64,000 nt of DNA, from the NCBI RefSeq assembly GCF_034670185.1, contig NZ_JAXMNY010000002.1, positions 372,001 to 436,000 on the forward strand. The letters are read 5' to 3'. Shown one piece after another: positions 17,127 through 26,125 of this stretch. The notes under the pieces are model-generated. The model was not told the DNA's origin. It saw only the letters and a list, made by a program, of their open reading frames with translations, and searched no databases. A program made the translations under genes and the position numbers. This DNA is from Nisaea sp. (GTDB taxonomy: Bacteria; Pseudomonadota; Alphaproteobacteria; Thalassobaculales; Thalassobaculaceae). Each line of letters opens with the position of its first letter. The stretch's first letter is position 1.

Positions 17127-19157
17127 ATGACCTTGTGGATGAGCTGCACACGCCGGCTTCCAGCAACAGCACTTGTTGCCTGCATGACACTCGTCACGGC
17201 GGCACACGCGGACGATGCAAATCCGTTAACCCGCATGTCGCTCGAATATCTCATGAATATCGAGGTCACAACGGTCTCCAAACAACCTGAACGGGTTCAA
17301 AATGCCGCCGCTGCGGTTTACGTCCTGACCCGCGAAGAAATACGGCGCTCCGGCGCCAGCACAATCCCGGACGCACTGCGCCTCGTGCCCGGCGTGAATG
17401 TCGCGCAGATCAACGCCAATTCCTGGGCCGTGAGCATCAGGGGCTTCAACAGCCGCTTCGCCAACAAGCTGTTGGTCATGATCGATGGACGCAGCATCTA
17501 TTCCCCCCTGTTTTCCGGCGTGTTCTGGGACAGGCACAGCGTTCCGATAGAAGAGATCGACCGGATTGAGGTGGTGCGTGGCCCCGGCGGAACGCTCTGG
17601 GGAGCGAATGCCGTCAACGGGGTCATAAACATCATTACCCGGCACTCCTCCGAGACGCAGGGACAGCAGGCGGAGTTCTCTGTCGGGACCGAGAAAGCCG
17701 GCGGCCTTTCGCTTCGCCAGGGCGCCTCGATCGGTGACGAAGCGACCTATCGCCTCTCTGCCCAATTCGATGGGTATAACGAGACGAAGCTGCCCGACGG
17801 ATCCGGCGCAAACGATCAATGGGAGAACGGTCAGGCAAACCTGCGCGTCGACTGGACGCCGACGGTTGATGACGAAATCCTGATTGAGTCTGGATACAAC
17901 AAGGTGATGGCCGGTGACCGGCATACGCAGCCTTCCTTGTCATTCCCCTACTCAACGCTCCGTAACGGCGACATCGACCGCTACGGAGCCTTTGTCATGG
18001 GACGATGGAACCATCAGGTGAATGAGGCCTCCGAGGTCTCCCTGCAGGGCTTCGTCGATCACCGGTACATGGATATCGACACCCCGATAGCCGAGGAATA
18101 CCGCACCACAGCCGATCTTCAGGCCCAGCACGGGATCAAGCTGGGGGCTAAAACAAACCTGACATGGGGGGCGGGGTATCGCGCGATCTTCAGCGACATC
18201 CAGACAAGCGATTTCAGTTTCAACGTCGCCCCCGAAGACGAAAACACGTCCATCTACAATGTCTTCGCGCAGGCATCCCGTGGGTTTTTCGATGATCGTG
18301 TCGAACTGACGGTCGGCAGTAAAATCGAACACCACTCCGTGTCCGGAACCGAGATCCAGCCCTCTGCCAGGGCAATCTGGAACGTCACTCCGAGGCACGC
18401 GGTCTGGACAGCAGTCTCGACAGCGGCCCGCACGCCAAGCACCGGCGAAAAGATCGGCACGGTGCGAAACACTGTTGTCCCGCCCGGCACCCCGACCAAT
18501 CCCTCCCCGCTGCCGCTAGTCCCGTCGATAGAAGGCGACAAAAGCCTGGATGCAGAGAGAGTAACCGCCTATGAGGCGGGTTATCACGGTCAGATATCGG
18601 AAACCGTCTCACTCGACGTCGCAGGCTTTATCAACAGCTATACAGACTTGCTTCTGGATTCAGATATCGGCGTCAGCAGCATCAACACGAACTACGGCAC
18701 GCCGTTCATCGAGCTACCGTTAAGCATCAACAACAAGGCAGAGGCCACGACCTACGGGCTCGAGTTTTCCGGGCTCTGGCAGGCGCGTGACAACTGGCGT
18801 CTACGCGCGGGCTATGCCTGGCTTCATGAGGATATCAAGGCGCCGGCGGGAGCCGAGGGCAACGCGCCGGAACATCAGCTCACCCTTCAGTCCTTCTACG
18901 ACATTGACGAGAACTGGCGCTTCGACACTGTCTTCCGCTTTGTCGACAATCTCGAAAACGCCGGGGCCGATGCATATCTAAACATGGATGCCCGACTGTC
19001 CTGGTCCCCAAACGATTCCATCGAAGTCGCACTCACCGGCCGCAATCTTCTGGATAGTGGATATCTGGAATACGGGAACGAGAGAGCCGATACACCGTTG
19101 CCGACAGCAAGCGAAGTCGACCGCAGCGTACTCCTCACCATGACAATGAAGTTCTGA
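17127..19157 (+). CDS. TonB-dependent outer-membrane receptor
   Basis: Energy-coupled outer-membrane transporter of 676 residues. A signal peptide ending AAHA is followed by SLEYLMNIEVTTVSKQPERV, the start typical of receptors encoded next to YfiR-like proteins. The plug domain contains VYVLTREEIRRSGASTIPDA, VSIRGFNSRFANKLLVMIDG and RIEVVRGPGGTLWGANAVNG, and a 22-strand-type barrel ends in TMTMKF. The start at 17127 has AGGGGGG upstream; the frame extends to a TTG at 17097 without support. The substrate is unknown. It heads an operon with a YfiR-like protein and a kinase. Confidence 0.93.
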   Translation: MTLWMSCTRRLPATALVACMTLVTAAHADDANPLTRMSLEYLMNIEVTTVSKQPERVQNAAAAVYVLTREEIRRSGASTIPDALRLVPGVNVAQINANSWAVSIRGFNSRFANKLLVMIDGRSIYSPLFSGVFWDRHSVPIEEIDRIEVVRGPGGTLWGANAVNGVINIITRHSSETQGQQAEFSVGTEKAGGLSLRQGASIGDEATYRLSAQFDGYNETKLPDGSGANDQWENGQANLRVDWTPTVDDEILIESGYNKVMAGDRHTQPSLSFPYSTLRNGDIDRYGAFVMGRWNHQVNEASEVSLQGFVDHRYMDIDTPIAEEYRTTADLQAQHGIKLGAKTNLTWGAGYRAIFSDIQTSDFSFNVAPEDENTSIYNVFAQASRGFFDDRVELTVGSKIEHHSVSGTEIQPSARAIWNVTPRHAVWTAVSTAARTPSTGEKIGTVRNTVVPPGTPTNPSPLPLVPSIEGDKSLDAERVTAYEAGYHGQISETVSLDVAGFINSYTDLLLDSDIGVSSINTNYGTPFIELPLSINNKAEATTYGLEFSGLWQARDNWRLRAGYAWLHEDIKAPAGAEGNAPEHQLTLQSFYDIDENWRFDTVFRFVDNLENAGADAYLNMDARLSWSPNDSIEVALTGRNLLDSGYLEYGNERADTPLPTASEVDRSVLLTMTMKF

Positions 19158-19159
19158 CA

Positions 19160-19759
19160 TTGGTTAGACTTCCCGCGATAACGCTCCCACGTGGTGCGGT
19201 TAGCAGCATATTGCTCACAGCTGCACTGCTCCTTGCGCTCAACGTGGTCTGGAATATTCTGCCCATCGGCGCCTCGGCACGCGCCAATGAGACGCAGAGA
19301 AGCGTCATTATCGCGGGTTTCCTCTATAATTTCGCCCAGTTCGCAACCTGGGACGGAACGCCTTCCACAACAGACCCGATAGATTTCTGTATAGAGCAGG
19401 GCAAAATCTCCAGCTCGGTTTTTAATGACTGGGACAACCTGCAAATTCGCAAGCGGCCCCTTCTCGTCCATGAAATCACTTCGCTACATGACTCCGAGGA
19501 ACTTGCCGGATGTGATCTTGCATTTGTCAGCAGCAATCAGGCGCCTCAACAGGAGTTGTTCGACCTGGCGAACCAAAGCCAGGTCCTGCTGGTTTCGGAT
19601 TCGCCCGGCTTCGCAACCTCCGGCGGACATATCGAGCTTTTTCTCTCCGAGGGAAAATTCCGCTTTCGCGTCAATCTGGACAGCCTTGAACGCAGCGGCG
19701 TGAAACTGAGCTCACAAGTACTGCGCCTCGCGGAAATCATCGGCCGGGATCGGAACTGA
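19160..19759 (+). CDS. YfiR family (DUF4154) periplasmic protein
   Basis: Exported 199-residue protein of the YfiR/DUF4154 family. A signal segment (LLTAALLLALNVVWNILPIG) is followed by FLYNFAQFATWDG, which is the family hallmark, then FVSSNQAPQQELFDLANQSQVLLVSDSPGFA and a C-terminal FRVNLDSLERSGVKLSSQVLRLA. Pseudomonas YfiR restrains the diguanylate cyclase YfiN. Here the partner encoded next is a histidine kinase. The start is a TTG only 2 bases after the receptor stop. The gene overlaps the kinase start by one base, so the three genes are tightly coupled. Confidence 0.88.
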   Translation: MVRLPAITLPRGAVSSILLTAALLLALNVVWNILPIGASARANETQRSVIIAGFLYNFAQFATWDGTPSTTDPIDFCIEQGKISSSVFNDWDNLQIRKRPLLVHEITSLHDSEELAGCDLAFVSSNQAPQQELFDLANQSQVLLVSDSPGFATSGGHIELFLSEGKFRFRVNLDSLERSGVKLSSQVLRLAEIIGRDRN

Positions 19760-21237
19760 TGAAGCGGCTCGGGAAAACCACTATCCGCAACAGGTTGGTC
19801 CACCTTTCGACCGCGATTAGCATAATCGCGGTCCTTCTGGTCACAACAGTTCTGGCCCTGCACGCCTACCAATCACGCCGCGCTGCCCTCACTCAGGAAC
19901 TGGGCGCCATCGGAGCGATCCTTGCCTCAAACCTGCAGGCATCCCTGATGTTCCAGGATCGGGAAGCGGCAACGGAAACACTGTCAGCGCTTTCCTCCCG
20001 CGCCTTGGTTACCAGCGCAAGCGTCGTCGATAGTCGTAACCAGATCCAGGCCAGTTTCGGCCCCCCGGTTGATGTGAAGGCCTGGCCCGATAACGGATAT
20101 GCGACGGTCGACGGAAGCCTGCTCCTGACCGTTCCCATTGTGCAGGACGGCATTGCGCTCGGGGTATTGAGGATATCGGCGTCGCTCGCCTCTTTGGATG
20201 CGGCGGTAACCGATATCCTGATGCTGAGCCTCGCCATCCTGGTCATTGCCGCACTGATGTCCTGGGTCCTGGCATCTCTTCTCGGCAAAGCGATCTCACG
20301 TCCGATCGAGCATCTTGCGCAGACGATGCAAACTGTTTCGGAATCGAAGGATTACGAGCAGCGCGCGGCACGGATGACGGATGACGAGACCGGTGAGCTC
20401 ATCGATGGTTTCAATCATATGATCGACACCATCCAGAGCAATCATAAGGATCTCGCCGAAGCCCGTGACCGTGCGGAGAAAGCGAACGAGTCCAAGTCAC
20501 ACTTTCTGGCCACCATGAGCCACGAGTTACGCACCCCACTCAATGCCATTATGGGGTTTTCCGAGATCATCCGGGAGCGCTCATTCGGTGACAAGCCAAT
20601 GACCTATTCCGACTATGCCCGCGACATCCACGACAGCGCCGGCTTTCTACTCGCATTGATTAACGACATTCTGGATATGGCGCGGCTGGACAGTAGGGTT
20701 TACCGCCTGTTCGAGGAAGAAATCGACATGGGTAAGATGACCCGTGCAAGCGTCACCATGATAGGCCCTCAGGCACAGGCGAAAAATCTGCAGGTGGAAA
20801 CCGATTTCGAGGCGCACGGACCGTATCTTTTCATCGACAATCGCGGACTCAGGCAGGTGCTCCTGAACATCCTCGGCAATGCCGTCAAATTCACCCCTCC
20901 GGCAGGCCGCATTACTCTCACGGCGAAATTTAATGAGACCGGAGATTATTTGATCGACGTCTCGGACACCGGTCCGGGAATTCCCCAAGCGGACCTGCAA
21001 CGCGTTCTTCAGCCTTTCGAGCAAGCCTCGTCAAGCATGTCCCGGGAACATGGTGGCTCCGGGTTGGGCCTGTCGATCAGCGCCGGAATCATGGCCTTGC
21101 ACGGCGGCTCCCTGACACTCTCCAGCGTGTTTGGAGAAGGCACCACCGCATCCATAATGATCCCGGCATCCCGCGTTATCGACAAGGCTGGCGGTACCGG
21201 CCAAACGGCCGAACAGCATCGTCCGGATATTTCCTAG
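19759..21237 (+). CDS. HAMP histidine kinase linked to YfiR
   Basis: Inner-membrane kinase of 492 residues. TM1 (about 15-37) is followed by a small periplasmic sensor region of CHASE8 type (LGAIGAILASNLQASLMFQD), then TM2 (about 150-172) and HAMP (ISRPIEHLAQTMQTV). HisKA has ATMSHELRTPLNAIMGFSEI, and HATPase has LGNAVKFTPPAG, DTGPGIP and GGSGLGLSI. There is no receiver domain. The family layout matches kinases that follow TonB-receptor/YfiR pairs, so YfiR may gate this kinase as it does YfiN elsewhere. That is inference from gene order. Confidence 0.92.
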   Translation: MKRLGKTTIRNRLVHLSTAISIIAVLLVTTVLALHAYQSRRAALTQELGAIGAILASNLQASLMFQDREAATETLSALSSRALVTSASVVDSRNQIQASFGPPVDVKAWPDNGYATVDGSLLLTVPIVQDGIALGVLRISASLASLDAAVTDILMLSLAILVIAALMSWVLASLLGKAISRPIEHLAQTMQTVSESKDYEQRAARMTDDETGELIDGFNHMIDTIQSNHKDLAEARDRAEKANESKSHFLATMSHELRTPLNAIMGFSEIIRERSFGDKPMTYSDYARDIHDSAGFLLALINDILDMARLDSRVYRLFEEEIDMGKMTRASVTMIGPQAQAKNLQVETDFEAHGPYLFIDNRGLRQVLLNILGNAVKFTPPAGRITLTAKFNETGDYLIDVSDTGPGIPQADLQRVLQPFEQASSSMSREHGGSGLGLSISAGIMALHGGSLTLSSVFGEGTTASIMIPASRVIDKAGGTGQTAEQHRPDIS

Positions 21238-21270
21238 CGCCTGACTTTTCCCGAGCCTTAGACCTTCAGC

Positions 21271-22551
21271 TCAAGCTGCGGCCACCGCCTTTGCCGCAGC
21301 AGCGATAGCCTCTTCCGTCTGCACCAGATCCGCCTCGCTCAGGGCGAGCGAGATGTAGAACTTGCTGGGCGGTTTCAGGATACCGTGCTGGCGCAGCACC
21401 GCGTTGAAAATGGCCGCCTGCTGCAGGTTACCGTCCGCCCCATCGCGGTAATTCTTCACCGGTTTGTCGGTGAATACCACATCGAACATCACCGGCTCGC
21501 CCACCACCTGATGCGCGATCCCGGCAGCACCGAACTCGCGGCCAAGTGCCGCCATGATGCGTTCGCCATTGGCGTAGATTTTTTCGTATGCACCCGGCCG
21601 CTTCAGGATCTCGAGCGTCTTCAACCCGGCGACACTGGCCACAGGATTCCCGCTGAGCGTGCCGATCTGAAAAGTGAAGCCCTCGGAGCCGACCTTCGCC
21701 TTGTCGAAATGGGCCATGATCTCCTCTGACCCGGCGATGGCCGCCAGTGGGAAGCCTCCACCGATCACTTTGCCGAGGGTGCAAATGTCCGGGGTTACAC
21801 CGTACTTTTCCTGACCGCCACCATAGGCAAGACGGAAGCCCGTCACCACCTCGTCGAAGATCAGCACGATGCCGCGCTTGGCGGTTTCCTCGCGGAGCAT
21901 CTCGTGGAAACCCGGCTCCGGCGGAATCAGGCGCTGCAACGGCTCGACAATCACCGCCGCGATCTCGTGCCCACGCTCCTCCAGAATGCCACGGACAAAG
22001 TCGAAATCATTGAAGGGCGCCACCAGCATGCCGTCGCGCACCGCTTCCGGAATACCGGCAGAATCCGGCACGGCGAGCGGAAAGTTCACACGCTTTTCCG
22101 GCGCCAGTGACATCAGCGAGTCTCCGGACATGCCGTGATAGCCGCCTTCGAATTTCAGGATCTTCTCGCGGCCCGTATGAGCGCGGGCGAGCCGCATGGC
22201 GTACATGTCCGCCTCGCTGCCAGTGGAGACGAAGCGGACCTGACCGGCACAGGCCATGGCGCCGGCGATTTCCTCGGCCAGCTGAATACCCTGGGCGTTG
22301 TTGGCAAAAAAGGTGAAGCCCGCCTTGATCTGCTCCTGCACCGCCTGCAGCACTTCGGGATGGCCATGGCCGACCAGCATCGGGCCGGAGCCGATCAGGT
22401 AATCGACATATTCATTACCGTCCTCGTCCCAGACCCGCGCGCCCTCGCCGCGGGCGATTACCACACCAGGATCGAAATTCCCGAAGCCTGCTGCGGGAAG
22501 CACCTTGCCCGCACGGTCTCGCCAGTCCTGAAGGGTCGGTTTTCTACTCAT
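21271..22551 (-). CDS. Class III aminotransferase (GSA aminomutase-like)
   Basis: PLP enzyme of fold type I, 426 residues, cytoplasmic. The class III pattern is complete: YVDYLIGSGPMLVGHGHPEV, then STGSEADMYAMRLARAHTGR, LKFEGGYHGMSGDSL, LIFDEVVTGFRLAYGG, and the PLP lysine in LGKVIGGGFPLAA. The sequence is closest to glutamate-1-semialdehyde 2,1-aminomutase relatives. It stands alone, which favours an amino-acid or amine transaminase over the haem pathway. The start at 22551 is preceded by GGGAG; an in-frame upstream codon at 22584 lacks a ribosome binding site. Confidence 0.85.
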   Translation of the reverse strand: MSRKPTLQDWRDRAGKVLPAAGFGNFDPGVVIARGEGARVWDEDGNEYVDYLIGSGPMLVGHGHPEVLQAVQEQIKAGFTFFANNAQGIQLAEEIAGAMACAGQVRFVSTGSEADMYAMRLARAHTGREKILKFEGGYHGMSGDSLMSLAPEKRVNFPLAVPDSAGIPEAVRDGMLVAPFNDFDFVRGILEERGHEIAAVIVEPLQRLIPPEPGFHEMLREETAKRGIVLIFDEVVTGFRLAYGGGQEKYGVTPDICTLGKVIGGGFPLAAIAGSEEIMAHFDKAKVGSEGFTFQIGTLSGNPVASVAGLKTLEILKRPGAYEKIYANGERIMAALGREFGAAGIAHQVVGEPVMFDVVFTDKPVKNYRDGADGNLQQAAIFNAVLRQHGILKPPSKFYISLALSEADLVQTEEAIAAAAKAVAAA

Positions 22552-22632
22552 TTTGTCGCTCCCACGGCATGCGTCTGACGCCATTCAGACACAGGCCCGC
22601 AGGGCGATGCAACGCGCACCGTGACGCGACAG

Positions 22633-23214
22633 TCATTCCGGGGCGGCGTCGACCTTCAGCTTCACCGCCGCATACCAGTCGGCAGCCGCCCGGATCTCCT
22701 CGTCCGACATCGCCTCGGCGATACCGTTCATGATCTCGTGCGTCCGCTTGCCCCGTTTGAAGGCTTTCAGCTGGGTGTCGATATAGATGTTGGTCTCCCC
22801 GGCGAGGTTGGGAGCATCTTCGTGAACAGCAATGCCGTCGGCGCCGTGGCAGGCCGTGCAGGCTTCCGGTGCTTTGGCCGGGTCTGCCCCTCTCGGCAAG
22901 GACGCTGTCGCCTTATATGCGGCATACCAGGTAGAGACATCGTCGATCTGCTGTTCGCTCAGCCCAGACGCGACAACCGACATCATCTCATGACGACGGG
23001 CGCCGGATTTGAAGGCGCGCAATTGCCGCTGGAGATAGCTGCTCGGCTCGCCCCCGATATGCGGGGCGATAGGGATTTTCGCAAACCCATCGAGCCCATG
23101 ACAGGTCCGGCACATATTCGCGACCTTGCGGCCGGCTACGGGATCGCCGGAAAAAGCCGGAGCGGCCCCGGCGAGCATCAGCCCGCCGAGACCGAGCAGG
23201 ATCGCACTCCTCAT
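22633..23214 (-). CDS. Dihaem cytochrome c (c4-like)
   Basis: Periplasmic electron carrier of 193 residues with two tandem cytochrome c domains. After a signal peptide ending APAFS come CRTCH (about residues 35-39) and CTACH (about 119-123). Each is followed by the typical PHIGGEPSSYLQRQLRAFKSG or PNLAGETNIYIDTQLKAFKRG helix, whose Met serves as axial ligand. It overlaps the sorbosone dehydrogenase gene by 4 bases, so it is very likely the electron acceptor of that enzyme. Confidence 0.92.
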   Translation of the reverse strand: MRSAILLGLGGLMLAGAAPAFSGDPVAGRKVANMCRTCHGLDGFAKIPIAPHIGGEPSSYLQRQLRAFKSGARRHEMMSVVASGLSEQQIDDVSTWYAAYKATASLPRGADPAKAPEACTACHGADGIAVHEDAPNLAGETNIYIDTQLKAFKRGKRTHEIMNGIAEAMSDEEIRAAADWYAAVKLKVDAAPE

Positions 23215-24467
23215 TTGGCGTAGCTGATCCGGTAGAGAGCGCCGGCCAGATCGTCCGACACCAGGATCGATCCATCCGGAAGCTGCGCCACATCGACCGG
23301 GCGGCCGAGATATTCGCCCGTCGCATCATCCAGCCAGCCTTCGGCGAACGGCTCCATCGCGGCGTTGCCCTGATCGTCAATGAAAGTGACCATGACCCGG
23401 GCGCCGACCGGCGTTGTCCGGTTCCAGGATCCATGCTGGGCCGAGAAGATCGCGTTCTTGTATTTCTCCGGGAACATCCGACCCGTATAGAAATGCATTC
23501 CAAGATCCGCCGCGTGCGCGACTGTCGCGACGACCGGCATGACGGTGCCGGCAGGCGGCTCCTCAGACTTGTACTCGTTGGTGCGTGTGTCACCGCCGCC
23601 GTACCACGGATGGCCGAAATTCTGGCCCGCCGCCGTCTGCCGGTTCAGCTCGCCCGGCGGGATATCGTCTCCCATACCGTCGACCTGATTGTCAGTGAAC
23701 CAGAGCTCCCCGGTCGCCGGATGGAAGTCATGACCGACGGAATTGCGGATGCCGTAGGTGTAGACTTCCCGGCCGGTGCCATCGAGGTTCAGGCGGATCA
23801 TCCCGCCGATGCCCCACTTCTTGTAGAGATCCAGCTTGTCCGCCGGCGCCACATTGAAGGGCTGACCGAGCGAGATATAGATCTTGCCGTCCGGGCCGAT
23901 CCGGCAGACCCGCGCCGTGTGGTTGAAGCTTTCCTCGTCCGGCGGGATCAGATCGCCCTTGGCGACAAGATTGAAGGCCGCAACGTCCGGGCTTTCGTAA
24001 AAGAACTCGGCGGCCGGGAACAGCAGAACCCGGTTCTGCTCGGCGATATAGAGAAAGCCGTCCTTGGAGAAACAGGGTCCGTTCGGAATGCTGAATGTCA
24101 GCGATGGCGCGAAATCCTTCACCTCGTCGGCAACGCGATCCTTGTTCCGGTCCGTGACCGACCAGACCTTGTCCTTGCGGGTGCCGACGAAAGTGACGAT
24201 GCCCTGCGGGCCGACAGCCATGTGCCGTGCGTCGGGAACAACGGCATAAAGCTCGATCTTGAAGCCATCCGGCAGTTTGATGCGTTCCAGCGTCCTCTCG
24301 ATGCCGGCAGCATAATCGCCACCTTGCTCGATAAAGGTGAACTCGGTGACGCCGGTGGTCTTGAAGCCCGACAGTTTTTCAAGATTGTCCGGAACCTGTC
24401 CGGACTGCGCGAAGGCGCCACCTGCAAAGAGCGACGCAGCCACGGCCAATACGATTATCTGTTTCAT
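23211..24467 (-). CDS. PQQ-type sorbosone/glucose dehydrogenase family protein
   Basis: Exported six-bladed beta-propeller oxidoreductase of 418 residues. The signal peptide ends at GGAFA. GFKIELYAVVPDARHMAVGP, RVCRIGPDGKIYISLGQPFN, YGIRNSVGHDFHPATGELWF and GSWNRTTPVGARVM are typical of the glucose/sorbosone dehydrogenase family. It probably oxidises a sugar or alcohol and passes electrons to the dihaem cytochrome encoded immediately downstream (ATGA overlap). The start follows GGAGGAAA. The substrate is not determined, and no PQQ synthesis genes are in the window. Confidence 0.87.
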   Translation of the reverse strand: MKQIIVLAVAASLFAGGAFAQSGQVPDNLEKLSGFKTTGVTEFTFIEQGGDYAAGIERTLERIKLPDGFKIELYAVVPDARHMAVGPQGIVTFVGTRKDKVWSVTDRNKDRVADEVKDFAPSLTFSIPNGPCFSKDGFLYIAEQNRVLLFPAAEFFYESPDVAAFNLVAKGDLIPPDEESFNHTARVCRIGPDGKIYISLGQPFNVAPADKLDLYKKWGIGGMIRLNLDGTGREVYTYGIRNSVGHDFHPATGELWFTDNQVDGMGDDIPPGELNRQTAAGQNFGHPWYGGGDTRTNEYKSEEPPAGTVMPVVATVAHAADLGMHFYTGRMFPEKYKNAIFSAQHGSWNRTTPVGARVMVTFIDDQGNAAMEPFAEGWLDDATGEYLGRPVDVAQLPDGSILVSDDLAGALYRISYAK

Positions 24468-24662
24468 CAGATTTCCTCCCTGTTGGCACGCTTATGCAAC
24501 CATGATTTGCGTCACCACGTGGTAGGTCAACCCGATTCCGGTTTTTAAAGTCCGCTAAAAAGATGCGTCATTGCCATCTGGCAGCGCACAGGAAAATTCA
24601 TAATTTCGATCAGTGCTTGTGAAACAATCGGTTACAGGACTTCCGTCTGACGCAATCGAGGT

Positions 24663-25901
24663 TCAGGCCGGTACGGCAATCAGCAAACGCAGACGGCGCG
24701 CTACCAGCACGAAGACGGCGGACAGCCAGACGCACCAGAGCATCATGACCACGCCTTGCCGTTCCAGCGTAATCCCGGCATCGATCAGCAGACCCGTGAT
24801 CGCCGGTCCAATGGCGGTGGAAAACACCATGGCCGAAACTGCCAGCGCCCGGATTGCACCGAGATTGCGGGTGCCATAGAGCTCCGCCCAGACCGCCCCG
24901 TTGAGGGCGCTGGAAAACCCTGCACCAAAGCCGATACAGCCGAGCACGACACCCCAGATCCAGACCGCGTCGCTGGTCCCGAGCAGAACGATACCGAGCC
25001 CAATCGGCAGCAGGAAGAGCGGCAACAGCGTCAGCGCGCCGAACGCATCGACAATCCGGCCGGCGACGAAAACCGCGATCATGGCGCTGACCGCATAGAC
25101 CGGGTAACCGGCGGCCATCTCGATCAGGCTCCAGCCCTTCTCGCCGGAGACATGCGCCTGATGGAAGAAGATCACCGTGCCGATGAAGGACGGCGTCAGG
25201 ATACCGGGAAAAAGCGCCCAGTACGACCAGTGCCGGAGCGCCTCCGGTCGGGTCCAGTGCCGGCCGAGCGCGCCAGGCGCCGGACCACTGGTCTCCCCGC
25301 CCTGCGGCTCCCGGTCACGAGCGAACAACACCCAGAGCGCGCCGCCGAAAACCAGAGTCAATATCCCGGCGGCAAGCAACCAGGTGCCGCGCCAGCCGAC
25401 CAGCGCCATGGCCAGAACCGCCAGCGCCGGCAAGACCGCCTCGCCAATACCGTAACCGAGGCTGGTGATGGCGATTGCCCTTCCGCGTCGCGCCTGGAAC
25501 CAGCGGGCGGTCGCCGTCATGCCGACATGACCGATCATGCCCTGTCCGAAAAAGCGCAGGCCGAGCACCATGACGAAAAGCATGACAATGGACTCGTGCA
25601 AGGCCATGCCGACGCAGATCAGGGCAAAGCCGGCAATGACCAGCATCGCCAGCTTGCGCAACGACATCGTATCGGCAAGTTGGCCCGCCTTGATAAGCAA
25701 CGCGGCGGAGGTCAGGGTCGCCCCGGCATAGAGCGTTCCCCAATCTCCGTCGCTGAGACCGTGCAGCGCCATGAACTGGCTGGCGAAGAGCGCGATGAAA
25801 TAGGTTTGCCCGAAGGAGGAGCCCAACGTGCACAACAGACCGACCCCGAGCCAGCGGGCATTTGCGCGATAGAAATTTTTCTGGACAGGGGTTGGATCCA
25901 T
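24663..25901 (-). CDS. MFS transporter
   Basis: Twelve-helix major facilitator of 412 residues in the inner membrane. The loop motif GQLADTMSLRKLAMLVI (about residues 75-91) and the repeated hydrophobic blocks support the family. It resembles OFA/oxalate-formate or monocarboxylate-type members, but the substrate cannot be fixed. It is divergent from the flavin monooxygenase operon. Its leader contains a large hairpin that embraces the start codon and a 9-codon upstream ORF ending directly before the ATG, so expression is likely controlled at translation or by an operator. Confidence 0.87.
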   Translation of the reverse strand: MDPTPVQKNFYRANARWLGVGLLCTLGSSFGQTYFIALFASQFMALHGLSDGDWGTLYAGATLTSAALLIKAGQLADTMSLRKLAMLVIAGFALICVGMALHESIVMLFVMVLGLRFFGQGMIGHVGMTATARWFQARRGRAIAITSLGYGIGEAVLPALAVLAMALVGWRGTWLLAAGILTLVFGGALWVLFARDREPQGGETSGPAPGALGRHWTRPEALRHWSYWALFPGILTPSFIGTVIFFHQAHVSGEKGWSLIEMAAGYPVYAVSAMIAVFVAGRIVDAFGALTLLPLFLLPIGLGIVLLGTSDAVWIWGVVLGCIGFGAGFSSALNGAVWAELYGTRNLGAIRALAVSAMVFSTAIGPAITGLLIDAGITLERQGVVMMLWCVWLSAVFVLVARRLRLLIAVPA

Positions 25902-25946
25902 TCATCTGCTTGGCGTGGAAAACCACGCCATGTCAAGCAGATGAAT
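25900..25946 (-). promoter_or_regulatory. Large inverted repeat and 9-codon uORF over the MFS start
   Basis: ATTCATCTGCTTG (25900-25912) and CAAGCAGATGAAT (25934-25946) are perfect 13-base arms. Inside them GCGTGG (25913-25918) pairs with CCACGC (25923-25928) around AAAA, leaving a 5-base bulge. In the minus-strand mRNA the 3' arm covers the MFS start codon at 25901. An in-frame upstream ORF (ATG 25931, MAWFSTPSR) stops with TGA touching that ATG. The repeat could act as an RNA hairpin or as a DNA operator between the divergent genes. Confidence 0.65.
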
Positions 25947-26125
25947 GATTGAGCACGGTCGCCTAGAAGGCGTGAAGAGACGATTTGCCTCTTGAAGCAG
26001 GGGCCGGCGACGTTTCACACTGCGGGCATCCGATACAGGTGTCCCAAACGCCGGTATGCCGCTCCGGCAAAACATGCTCCAGACGTCGCCGAAAGGGGTT
26101 ACCCCCCCTGAAAGAGGACCTTCAT

